A DNA stretch of 5,036 nucleotides, from positions 1-5,036 of the forward strand of contig CANCGU010000204.1 of the NCBI GenBank assembly GCA_947377705.1, written 5' to 3'. Source of the stretch: Comamonadaceae bacterium. GTDB taxonomy: Bacteria; Pseudomonadota; Gammaproteobacteria; Burkholderiales; Burkholderiaceae. Positions 1-5,036 of the stretch are shown here, piece by piece. Made by a program: the position numbers and the translations under genes. Each line of letters starts with the position of its first letter. Position 1 is the first letter of the stretch. The notes under the pieces were generated by a model. The model ran no database searches and was not told the origin of the DNA. It saw nothing but the letters and a program-made list of their open reading frames with translations.

Positions 1-438
1 GCCCTTGAACCACGCTTGGTGCACTTTGTGGTCAACACCCCCGACATCAAGGCAGCACGCATGGCCATTCGGATGCAAGGCATTGACCGCGGCCCCGCCA
101 TTCACGCCAGCCGCCGCACCAACCGAGGCACACTCAACTGGCAAATCTCGGTGCGCGCCGATGGCCAACGCCTGTTTGACGGCTGTATGCCCACCCTCAT
201 CCAATGGGGCAAGCCCGAAGCCACGGACCCGCTCAAGCTTCACCCCCGCAACACACTCACCCGCTCCGGCGTGACGCTGCAAAGCCTCGAGGTGATACAC
301 CCCAGCGCTGCGAAGTTGCAGGCCGCTTATGACGCCATTGAACTCAACCGCGTGAGCGTGACCGAAGGCCCAGCCAACCTCAAAGCCACGCTGCAAACCC
401 CCAAGGGTGTGGTGGTGCTGGAAAGTCTTGGGCTTTAA
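1..438 (+). CDS. VOC / glyoxalase-like domain protein, 3' part (5' end outside window)
   Basis: The frame is open from base 1 and ends at TAA (436-438), giving 145 residues of the C-terminal part of a larger protein. The TTG at 16-18 is not taken as the start because the frame continues upstream into the window edge. Visible features are a beta strand opening LVHFVVNTPD, then GTLNWQISVRADG, a hydrophobic MPTLIQWG strand, and an HPRNTL...SGVTLQSLEVIHP stretch. This pattern fits the Glyoxalase_3-like branch of the vicinal oxygen chelate superfamily. Family members are cytoplasmic metal-dependent enzymes (glyoxalases, dioxygenases) or binding proteins. The substrate cannot be told from this part, and metal ligands in the missing N-terminal half cannot be checked. 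It converges with the ycaO gene with no bases between the two stop codons. Family assignment is fairly good; specific function is unknown. Confidence 0.75.
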   Translation, partial: ALEPRLVHFVVNTPDIKAARMAIRMQGIDRGPAIHASRRTNRGTLNWQISVRADGQRLFDGCMPTLIQWGKPEATDPLKLHPRNTLTRSGVTLQSLEVIHPSAAKLQAAYDAIELNRVSVTEGPANLKATLQTPKGVVVLESLGL

Positions 439-2169
439 TTACTTTTTAAGCGCCTGCACCTTGGCATAGGCCGCCCACAACTTGTGCTGCATTTGACAGC
501 CCTCCATCATCAAGCCCGGTGCTGAAATGCCCATGAAGCGGTCGGTCTGCATGATGAGCGCGTGGGCTTGTTCAAACACACCAGAGCCAAAGAGCTGACG
601 AATCGCCCCCACATAAGGCGCAGTGTCTCCTCGGTCGGTGAGCAACACCAAGGTTTCGATGCACGCATAGACCGAGCGACGTTGCTGCGGAATTTGGTCG
701 AAGTGTCGAATCCACTCGCAGCCTTCCACGGTGGCCGCTTCATCGCCACAGGCCAACGCCAACAAGGTTTTGAGTTCACCCACACGCAAATCAGCCCAGA
801 AAGTGTCTGCATCAGGTGTCATGCCAATCAGGCTCGCCACGGGGCGTTGGTCTGCCAAGTTGGATGCGTTCAGCGAAGCCAACAAATCGGTGCATTCTTC
901 GTTGTCGAGGTCGGTCAAGTTGAGGATGGCTTCGCGCATCTCGTTGGCGATGCTGTTGTTCTCAAAGTCGAGGTCGTCCACGGGGTAAATCTCTGACATG
1001 CCGGGCACCAAAATGCGGCAGCCGTACACACCCAAGTGCTCGAAGTCGGCAATGTAGATGTCAAAACCGTCGTCGTGGATGCGTTTGACACAATAGGCGT
1101 AGTCGCCAGCCGTGGTGGTTGCAAAGTTCCAGTCCACAAACACGTAGTCTGGAATTTCGCCCAAAAACTCCCAGTGAATCACGCCGCTCGAATCCACGAA
1201 ATGAATCTCAATGTTGGTCGCGCTCGCCGCTTCGTCCAAATCAAAGGTGGGGGGTGAGAAGCCCCCCAAAGTGTCCAAAGCGCGGCCTTGCAGCAGCTCA
1301 GTCAAGGCTCGCTCTAAGGCCACCTCAAAACGTGGGTGTGCGCCAAAGCTCGCAAAGCAGCCTTGGTCTTGCGGGTGCAGCAACGTGACGTTCATCACGG
1401 GGTACTTGCCGCCCAGGGACGCGTCTTTCACCAAGATGCCAAAACCTGCGGCACGCAAGGCAGCAATACCCGCCGCGATGCGTGGATAGCGGTTGATCAC
1501 CGCCTCAGGCACATCGGGCAAGCAAATGCCTTCGCTGATGATTTTGCCCTTCACGTAGCGCTCAAAAATTTCAGACAAGGCCTGCGTACGTGCCTCCGCA
1601 GCGGTATTGCCCGCCGACATGCCATTGCTCACATACAAATTGCCAATGATGTTGACGGGAATGTAGGCCGTCGAGCCATCGCGCTGGCGCACGTAGGGGA
1701 TGGCGCAAATGCCGCGGTCCACGTTGCCAGAGTTGAACTCCACCAAGTTGGCGCAATCGATGTTGCCTTCTGGGTTGTAAAACTTGTGCAAGGCGTCGTT
1801 GAGCAAGCCCTTGGGCCACGAACCATCGTCGGTCAAATCAAACCAGCGCTCTTGTGGGTAATGCACAAACGGGGCATTCGCCGTGACGGGGCCTAAGTAG
1901 AAATGGGTCCAAAAATAGTTGGTCGCCAAGCGCTCAAAGAACTCACCCAAAGCACTGGCCAAACACGCCATGCGTGTGGCCCCTTTGCCATTGGCAAACA
2001 ACACGGGGCAATCACGGTCACGGATATGAACCGACCAAACGCCGTCCACTGGGTTGAGCCAACTCTTCTCTTCGATGTGAAACCCCAACGCTTGTAGCTT
2101 GGCTTGTAGGGTGTTGATGGTGGCTTCGAGCGGCGCATCTTTGCCGGGGATGTAACTTTGTGTGGGCAC
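439..2169 (-). CDS. ycaO: YcaO: accessory factor for ribosomal protein S12 methylthiolation, YcaO-domain ATP-binding protein
   Basis: A complete 576-residue protein, close in length to E. coli YcaO (about 586) and recalled as similar to it along its whole length, starting with the shared IPGKDA motif near residues 7-12. Family knowledge: E. coli YcaO enhances RimO-dependent beta-methylthiolation of an aspartate in ribosomal protein S12. YcaO domains bind ATP through a set of Glu/Arg residues. Those motifs are present: ASALGEFFERL (E76, E79), SEIFERY (E200, E203, R204) and ALERALTELLQGR (R287, E291). K10 and N188 are also kept. The C-terminal part (about 440-576) is helical and TPR-like, and ends in VQALKK rather than the proline-rich tail of azoline-forming YcaO enzymes. 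The start is GTG at 2169: upstream in frame there is no ATG before a TAA, and the N-terminus matches E. coli to within one residue. The ribosome binding site is weak. No precursor peptide or partner cyclodehydratase is nearby, so the ribosomal role is preferred over natural-product synthesis. Confidence 0.95.
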   Translation of the reverse strand: MPTQSYIPGKDAPLEATINTLQAKLQALGFHIEEKSWLNPVDGVWSVHIRDRDCPVLFANGKGATRMACLASALGEFFERLATNYFWTHFYLGPVTANAPFVHYPQERWFDLTDDGSWPKGLLNDALHKFYNPEGNIDCANLVEFNSGNVDRGICAIPYVRQRDGSTAYIPVNIIGNLYVSNGMSAGNTAAEARTQALSEIFERYVKGKIISEGICLPDVPEAVINRYPRIAAGIAALRAAGFGILVKDASLGGKYPVMNVTLLHPQDQGCFASFGAHPRFEVALERALTELLQGRALDTLGGFSPPTFDLDEAASATNIEIHFVDSSGVIHWEFLGEIPDYVFVDWNFATTTAGDYAYCVKRIHDDGFDIYIADFEHLGVYGCRILVPGMSEIYPVDDLDFENNSIANEMREAILNLTDLDNEECTDLLASLNASNLADQRPVASLIGMTPDADTFWADLRVGELKTLLALACGDEAATVEGCEWIRHFDQIPQQRRSVYACIETLVLLTDRGDTAPYVGAIRQLFGSGVFEQAHALIMQTDRFMGISAPGLMMEGCQMQHKLWAAYAKVQALKK

Positions 2170-2207
2170 GGTATGTCGCTTAAAAAATTGCGGAAGGCGC
2201 CCTAGAG

Positions 2208-2229
2208 CAAGCGCTTATTGTGGCGCTTG
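2208..2229. repeat. Inverted repeat, 7-bp perfect arms, in the gap before ycaO
   Basis: CAAGCGC (2208-2214) and its complement GCGCTTG (2223-2229) are separated by 8 bases. The arm also contains the 8-base palindrome AAGCGCTT (2209-2216). The RNA hairpin would lie after the MFS transporter stop and before the ycaO start. There is no T-run after it on either strand, so it is not a classic intrinsic terminator. It could be an mRNA-processing or 3'-end stabilising hairpin, or a protein-binding site. Confidence 0.45.
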
Positions 2230-2232
2230 TGT

Positions 2233-2251
2233 CCCGAAGTCGAAGATCGGG
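2233..2251. repeat. Short inverted repeat just after the MFS transporter stop
   Basis: CCCGA (2233-2237) pairs with TCGGG (2247-2251) across a 9-base loop that carries a CGAAG direct repeat. On the plus strand it is followed by GTTTTC, which resembles a very weak terminator, but no plus-strand gene ends here. On the minus strand it is the first hairpin after the transporter stop, without a T-run. Its function is uncertain. Confidence 0.25.
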
Positions 2252-2259
2252 GTTTTCGC

Positions 2260-3423
2260 TCAATCTTCATTGGGCAACGTCGCGAGCAGCGCCATGCCGA
2301 CAGCCATCACGCCAGCGGTCAGCCACAACGCGCCTTTGAACGTGCCCGTGGTTTGCGCCATATAGCCCGCCACCACAGGGGCCAGCATTTGGGCTGTGCC
2401 ATAGCTGAGTGTGAGTTTGGCCATCGCCTTGCCCGGGTTGTTAGGGGCTCTGCGCCCCACCAATGCCAAGGTCATGCTCACAATGCCAATGAATGTCGCG
2501 CCGTAGCCCACAGCCCCCGCAAGCGCAGCCCACAACTCGCCCGAGATAGCAGGCAGCATGACCGACAGGGTTTGCAAGCCAAACGCCAACAACAAGGCCT
2601 GCTTGTCGCCCACACGCCGCGCCACCAAATCCCAAATGAACACCGCAGGCATTGCCGCCAAGCCCACCATCGCCCAAGCCAGGGGCCCGAGCCCCGCCAG
2701 TGCAGGCTCGCGTTCCACAATCGCCACGGTGAAGGTGGCACTGATCACAAAGCCCCAACCTGCGGCAAAGTAGCTGGCCAACAGGGTCCATGTCCAGCGA
2801 CGAGACCCCATAGCGCCAGCTTCTGCGTCATGTGCGACCACCACTTCAGGCGGCACGGGCGGACGCCACTGCCAAGCCGGCACAAAAAACACCAGACCCA
2901 ACACCGCAAACGCCAACCATTGGTCTGACCACATGGGCCACAGCTGTGCCAACACCCAAGCGCCCACCGCCGACACCACAATGCCCAAGCCCAAACCGAT
3001 GAAATACAAACCCAGCTCAGGCCGTCGGCCTTGACGCATCAGCCAACCCAAGACCAAACCAGAGCCCAGCAACATGCCTGTGGCGCCACACAAGCCGCCA
3101 ACATAACGAACCAACGCCCATGCAGGCATCCAAGTGGTCAGCGCCATCGCCGCCACCGTGACCAAGGCCATCCACAAGCCTGCGCTGTAGAGCCAATGCC
3201 GCCAGCGCACATCGTCAATCCAAGTCGCGGCCAAAGCTCCGCTCATATAGCCTGCATAGTTGATTGCAGCCAAACCGCCTGCGGCAGCGTCGCTCAATCC
3301 CGTTTGCAATTGCAGGCTTGGCAAGAGCGGCGTGTAGGCAAAACGCGCCAAGCCAATGGTCAACACCAAGCCGCAAATGCCGCCGGTGATGACTTGCCAT
3401 GGGTGGAGGTGTTTGTGCGACAT
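2260..3423 (-). CDS. MFS transporter, YbfB/YjiJ-like family
   Basis: A 387-residue, strongly hydrophobic inner-membrane protein of the usual length for this family (about 390). The N-terminal LARFAYTPLLP motif (residues 25-35) in the first helix and loop is the hallmark of YbfB/YjiJ-type major facilitator proteins. About twelve membrane segments can be read: six from about 10 to 182, a charged cytoplasmic linker with a PPVPPEVVVAHDAEAG stretch (198-213), and six more from about 220 to 382. Loop arginines (e.g. RQGRRPE, 130-136) sit where MFS cytoplasmic loops are expected. The substrate is unknown; relatives are usually annotated as putative efflux proteins. The start ATG at 3423-3421 is chosen over a start 30 codons upstream (3513) because it directly precedes the first helix and overlaps the toxin stop by one base (TGATG), suggesting coupled translation. 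A GGGCGG sequence a few bases upstream is a weak ribosome binding site. Confidence 0.85.
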   Translation of the reverse strand: MSHKHLHPWQVITGGICGLVLTIGLARFAYTPLLPSLQLQTGLSDAAAGGLAAINYAGYMSGALAATWIDDVRWRHWLYSAGLWMALVTVAAMALTTWMPAWALVRYVGGLCGATGMLLGSGLVLGWLMRQGRRPELGLYFIGLGLGIVVSAVGAWVLAQLWPMWSDQWLAFAVLGLVFFVPAWQWRPPVPPEVVVAHDAEAGAMGSRRWTWTLLASYFAAGWGFVISATFTVAIVEREPALAGLGPLAWAMVGLAAMPAVFIWDLVARRVGDKQALLLAFGLQTLSVMLPAISGELWAALAGAVGYGATFIGIVSMTLALVGRRAPNNPGKAMAKLTLSYGTAQMLAPVVAGYMAQTTGTFKGALWLTAGVMAVGMALLATLPNED

Positions 3424-3839
3424 CAAACCGCCCAAGGGTTCAGCAACGTCAACCCCAAGCCATCGAAATGTTTGGTGTTGCGCGTCGCCAGCGAAGCGCC
3501 GTGCGCTAAACATATTGCGGCAATCTGTCCATCCGCCATATCAACGGGCTGACCTTGACGCTCGCGCATAGCCACCAAGTCGGCGTACACCACGGCAGCC
3601 TCTAAATCAAATGGCAACACGCGGCCCGAAAAGTCTTCGGCCAACATGGCCTGCACAGCTTGCGCCAACTGCGCTCGGCGTTTGCCATCGGGCAAGCGAG
3701 CAATGCCGTAAAGCAGCTCTGACACCACCACGCTGTTAAGCCATAGCGTATCTGCGGGTTGGTCGTTTAGCCAAGCCAATACAGCGGCATCAGGCTCTGA
3801 GCGCATTAGCTCGGACACCACATTGGTGTCCAACACCAT
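3423..3839 (-). CDS. vapC: PIN-domain toxin of a type II toxin-antitoxin pair, VapC/FitB-like
   Basis: A 138-residue single-domain PIN protein, full length for the family. The acidic metal-binding residues expected of PIN ribonucleases are visible: D4 in LDTNVVSEL, E41 in VVSELLYG, and D103 in VDMADGQIAAI. RNTKHF (120-125) gives the fourth site region (N121). The FitB-type signatures GIARLPDGKRR (45-55) and the closing LNPW are present. Family knowledge: such toxins are Mg-dependent ribonucleases, VapC members often cutting initiator tRNA or rRNA; the target here is unknown. All key residues are intact, so it appears functional. The ATG at 3839-3837 overlaps the antitoxin TGA by one base (TGATG). 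A GTG one codon earlier (3842) is also possible and would give 139 residues. Its own TGA overlaps the ATG of the MFS gene in the same way. Confidence 0.93.
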   Translation of the reverse strand: MVLDTNVVSELMRSEPDAAVLAWLNDQPADTLWLNSVVVSELLYGIARLPDGKRRAQLAQAVQAMLAEDFSGRVLPFDLEAAVVYADLVAMRERQGQPVDMADGQIAAICLAHGASLATRNTKHFDGLGLTLLNPWAV

Positions 3840-4099
3840 CACGCTTGGGCCTCGTTATCAAAGCTGGCCGCACGCGGCGTACCTGTTCGCGCAGGCACTT
3901 CCAGCACTGCGCCACCAATGGCTGCAAACCGCTCATGAATGCGGCTGCCCATGCCCATTGCGGGAGCGGTCGGCTGCGACAACACGTTGCGCAAGATGGT
4001 GCGCACCTCCTCCTCCATCGAACGCCCGTGCGTCGCGGCGGACATGCGCAGCTTGTCTTTGATGGCAGGTTCTAGGTTGCGAATGGTCAAAGTACTCAT
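3839..4099 (-). CDS. vapB: Ribbon-helix-helix antitoxin, FitA/VapB-like (plasmid-stability StbC type)
   Basis: An 86-residue protein. The N-terminal part is a ribbon-helix-helix DNA-binding fold: beta strand STLTIRNL (2-9), helix about 10-22, and helix about 27-40 with the family signature HGRSMEEEVR (24-33). The C-terminal part (about 50-86, GSRIHERFAAIGG then LEVPARTGTP) matches the flexible region that wraps the PIN toxin in FitAB complexes. Inferred role: it neutralises the downstream toxin and, as a dimer or toxin complex, represses its own promoter. The ATG at 4099-4097 is preferred over a TTG at 4141 because it has a good AAGAGGG ribosome binding site 5 bases upstream and starts exactly where family proteins start. 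The TTG would lie upstream of the predicted -10 element. Confidence 0.92.
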   Translation of the reverse strand: MSTLTIRNLEPAIKDKLRMSAATHGRSMEEEVRTILRNVLSQPTAPAMGMGSRIHERFAAIGGAVLEVPARTGTPRAASFDNEAQA

Positions 4100-4104
4100 G
4101 GCGG

Positions 4105-4111
4105 CCCTCTT
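4105..4111 (-). promoter_or_regulatory. Ribosome binding site of the antitoxin gene
   Basis: AAGAGGG on the minus strand, 5 bases before the ATG at 4099. It is the strongest ribosome binding site of the cluster. The toxin and transporter genes have weaker ones and start on overlapping stops, so it decides the antitoxin start and probably feeds translation of the coupled genes. Confidence 0.7.
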
Positions 4112-4122
4112 ATTTGCCTGCA

Positions 4123-4151
4123 ATGCTAGCACTGATAGCAAAAAGTTTCAA
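4123..4151 (-). promoter_or_regulatory. Predicted sigma70-type promoter of the vapBC-MFS cluster
   Basis: Minus strand: -35 TTGAAA (4146-4151; 5 of 6 to TTGACA), a 17-base spacer, and -10 TAGCAT (4123-4128; 4 of 6 to TATAAT) preceded by TGC, an extended -10 element. AT-rich DNA upstream (about 4158-4178) could act as an UP element. Transcription would start near 4116, giving a leader of about 17 bases before the antitoxin ATG. Predicted from sequence only. Confidence 0.6.
4124..4140. promoter_or_regulatory. Inverted repeat overlapping the -10: candidate antitoxin operator
   Basis: TGCTA (4124-4128), a 7-base spacer, and TAGCA (4136-4140) form a perfect inverted repeat lying over the -10 and part of the spacer of the predicted promoter. 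Ribbon-helix-helix antitoxins of the FitA type bind inverted repeats in their own promoters, so this is a natural site for autorepression by the antitoxin or the antitoxin-toxin complex. The arms are short, so chance is possible. Confidence 0.5.
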
Positions 4152-4270
4152 ACCGAGCTATTTTTAACTATTTAAAATACGACCCGATCGAATGGAACAG
4201 CGCATTGGACGAAGTGGAAGAACGTGCAATGAAGTGGCTCATGGCTGAACTGCCAGAAATCGAATACTGA
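4139..4270 (+). pseudogene. Orphan open frame, possibly the 3' remnant of a lost gene
   Basis: From the codon after TAG (4136-4138) the frame stays open for 43 codons to TGA (4268-4270). The second half reads like real protein: YDPIEWNSALDEVEERAMKW, then LMAELPEIEY, acidic and amphipathic. There is no ATG or GTG at a sensible place; TTG at 4211-4213 or the internal ATGs would give only a very short peptide, and none has a clear ribosome binding site. The upstream half overlaps the vapB promoter on the other strand. I do not recognise the family. It could be the tail of a gene whose front was replaced when the toxin-antitoxin cluster arrived, a small unannotated peptide, or chance. Confidence 0.25.
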
Positions 4271-4281
4271 CTACAAAGTCA
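4268..4281. repeat. Small inverted repeat spanning two opposing stop codons
   Basis: TGACT (4268-4272), loop ACAA, and AGTCA (4277-4281) form a perfect 5-bp hairpin. The left arm starts with the TGA of the plus-strand orphan frame. The right arm contains the TGA of the minus-strand 161-residue gene. There is no GC-rich stem or T-run, so terminator function is doubtful. Confidence 0.3.
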
Positions 4282-4764
4282 ATAACGTTTCTTAAACCCC
4301 GAATCCACCCACGCCTGCGCGGTGTTGCGGTTCAACTTAAACCCAGCCTCAACCCGCACCTCGGCCAGCGTGTCGCCGCCCTCGTCTTGTGCACTCAGTG
4401 TGGCGTAGGGGTTGTCGTCATCGGGCACGATGTCTAGCAGCACTGTGATGCGGCCTGCGGGGCCATTGACCGTGACCGACTGGTGCAAGGTGGCATGCAA
4501 CTGCTGCTCACTGCGACGCACAAACTCAGACGCAGTTTTCACCAAGGTGATGAAGGCGTTGCCGTCCAGCGGTTTGGGGTTCTTTTTATCGCGGCCCATG
4601 GTCCACGGGCCAATCAGCGCAGCTTCGGATTCGCCGTCTTTGAACATGGCCACCGCCCAGCCGTCGTCATCGTCGTTTTTGATGACCTTGGCCGTCCACG
4701 TTTCGTTTTGCCACAGGCGTGGCTCTTGCACAAAATGTGCGTCTTGGGTGTTGTCGTCGGTCAT
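4279..4764 (-). CDS. Conserved-looking protein of unknown function, 161 residues
   Basis: I do not recognise a named domain. The protein is soluble, with no signal peptide or membrane segment. An acidic N-terminus is followed by LWQNETWTAKVIKNDDDDGW (26-45 in the longer reading, 17-36 here), then GPWTMGRDKKNPKPLDGNAF, a helix TLVKTASEFVRRSEQQLHA, and a beta-rich C-terminal half (RITVLLDIVPDDDNPYATLS...EVRVEAGFKL) ending AWVDSGFKKRY. It resembles uncharacterised proteins I recall from Comamonadaceae, found next to dus genes. The ATG at 4764-4762 is chosen over an upstream start at 4791 because it forms an ATGA four-base overlap with the stop of the upstream dusC-like gene. That implies co-transcription and coupled translation, and a possible but unproven link to tRNA modification. 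The frame is intact and the charge pattern coherent, so it is probably a real gene. Confidence 0.8.
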   Translation of the reverse strand: MTDDNTQDAHFVQEPRLWQNETWTAKVIKNDDDDGWAVAMFKDGESEAALIGPWTMGRDKKNPKPLDGNAFITLVKTASEFVRRSEQQLHATLHQSVTVNGPAGRITVLLDIVPDDDNPYATLSAQDEGGDTLAEVRVEAGFKLNRNTAQAWVDSGFKKRY

Positions 4765-5036
4765 TGTTGTGTTGGCATGGCGTCGAACCATGCGTTGATG
4801 TCTTTGGGGCTGGTCAAGGTGCGCACATGCATGTAGGCGGCCTCGGCGTCAGGGTAATGCTTGCGCAAAAAATTCAGCCATTGTTTCAAGCGCCCAGCTT
4901 GATGACGCTCGCTCACATGGCCCGACACGATGTGCCAAAACGTGTGCAGGTGCGGCGGCAGGTCTTGCCAGCGATCCTCGGGTGCGGGTGCGGGTGCGGG
5001 TGCGGGTGCGGGTGCGGGTGCGGGTGCGGGTGCGGG
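4761..5036 (-). CDS. dusC: tRNA-dihydrouridine synthase, DusC-like, C-terminal part (5' end outside window)
   Basis: The frame is open from the right edge to TGA (4763-4761): 19 codons of alternating Pro-Ala, then 72 unique residues. The segment HTFWHIVSG...HQAGRLKQWLNFLRKHYPDA, followed by a helix ending in HVRTL, matches the C-terminal helical tRNA-binding domain of DusC-type enzymes as I remember it (E. coli: GR-KQWL-YLRKEY pattern). Family knowledge: Dus enzymes are cytoplasmic FMN/NADPH enzymes that reduce uridine in the tRNA D-loop, DusC acting at position 16. The catalytic TIM barrel with its cysteine lies outside the window and cannot be checked. The Pro-Ala run probably falls near the junction of barrel and helical domain and is not a usual part of the family. 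The stop overlaps the start of the 161-residue gene by four bases. Confidence 0.72.
   Translation of the reverse strand, partial: PAPAPAPAPAPAPAPAPAPEDRWQDLPPHLHTFWHIVSGHVSERHQAGRLKQWLNFLRKHYPDAEAAYMHVRTLTSPKDINAWFDAMPTQQ
4980..5036. repeat. Hexanucleotide tandem repeat (GGGTGC), at least 9.5 copies, running off the window
   Basis: Nine perfect copies of GGGTGC plus a final GGG, with no mismatch. Read on the minus strand it is CCC GCA repeated, encoding Pro-Ala in the dusC-like frame. The unit is six bases, so slippage would change linker length without shifting the frame. The true copy number is unknown because the repeat reaches the end of the window. Confidence 0.95.

Noticed and set aside
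422..447. Intrinsic terminator between the VOC gene and ycaO (AAAGT...ACTTTTT)
   Set aside because: Only a 5-bp AT-rich stem with a 14-base loop, too weak to call a terminator.
1336..1896. Long plus-strand open frame (186 codons) opposite ycaO
   Set aside because: It lies wholly antisense to the well-supported ycaO gene, its translation has the His/Ala/Arg-rich look of an antisense shadow, and it has no recognisable motif.
439..2169. Azoline/thiopeptide-type (TOMM) biosynthesis cluster suggested by the YcaO domain
   Set aside because: There is no precursor peptide, cyclodehydratase partner, dehydrogenase or dedicated protease in the window, and the protein matches the ribosomal-type YcaO along its length.
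2218..2928. Plus-strand open frame of 236 codons opposite the MFS transporter
   Set aside because: The translation is extremely rich in His, Arg and Gln with no hydrophobic core, typical of the complement of a membrane-protein gene. The minus-strand frame is clearly the gene.
3424..3513. N-terminal extension of 30 residues for the MFS transporter
   Set aside because: The extra residues lie inside the toxin gene in another frame and do not look like a transporter N-terminus. The ATG at 3423 directly precedes helix 1 and forms the TGATG junction.
4100..4141. TTG start adding 14 residues to the antitoxin
   Set aside because: It lies upstream of the predicted -10 and has no ribosome binding site, whereas the ATG at 4099 has AAGAGGG at the right spacing and matches the family N-terminus.
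4980..5036. CRISPR-like or satellite array at the right end
   Set aside because: The unit is 6 bases without spacers and stays in frame in a coding sequence, so it is a coding microsatellite.

Overview
The window looks like a chromosomal piece from a betaproteobacterium, most likely order Burkholderiales (Comamonadaceae-like, freshwater Limnohabitans/Rhodoferax type). This rests on the moderately high GC, the closely packed genes and the look of the proteins; no marker gene fixes the genus. Both ends cut through genes. The right end stops inside a hexanucleotide repeat, which may be a contig break.

Layout, left to right. Positions 1-438 (+) hold the 3' part of a VOC/glyoxalase-like protein. 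It meets, with no spacer, the end of a complete ycaO-type gene on the minus strand (439-2169), the accessory factor of ribosomal protein S12 methylthiolation. A 90-base gap (2170-2259) holds two inverted repeats. Then comes a minus-strand cluster transcribed right to left: a FitA-like ribbon-helix-helix antitoxin (3839-4099), a FitB/VapC-like PIN toxin (3423-3839) and a YbfB/YjiJ-type MFS transporter (2260-3423). Both junctions in the cluster are TGATG one-base stop/start overlaps. A good sigma70-like promoter (4123-4151) with an overlapping inverted repeat lies just upstream of the antitoxin and is the likely autoregulated control point. ycaO follows on the same strand and may be partly served by read-through.

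Positions 4139-4270 (+) hold an open frame with no good start codon that reads like the tail of a lost gene. Next, on the minus strand, is a 161-residue protein of unknown function (4279-4764). Its ATG overlaps by four bases the stop of a dusC-like tRNA-dihydrouridine synthase whose 3' end occupies 4761-5036. That gene contains an in-frame GGGTGC repeat encoding (Pro-Ala)n.

Most content is housekeeping: tRNA and ribosome modification, and a small-molecule enzyme. The accessory element is the toxin-antitoxin pair, unusually coupled to a transporter gene. The other unusual points are the Pro-Ala repeat in the dusC-like gene and the orphan reading frame beside the toxin-antitoxin promoter. I do not see clear evidence of a wholly new system.
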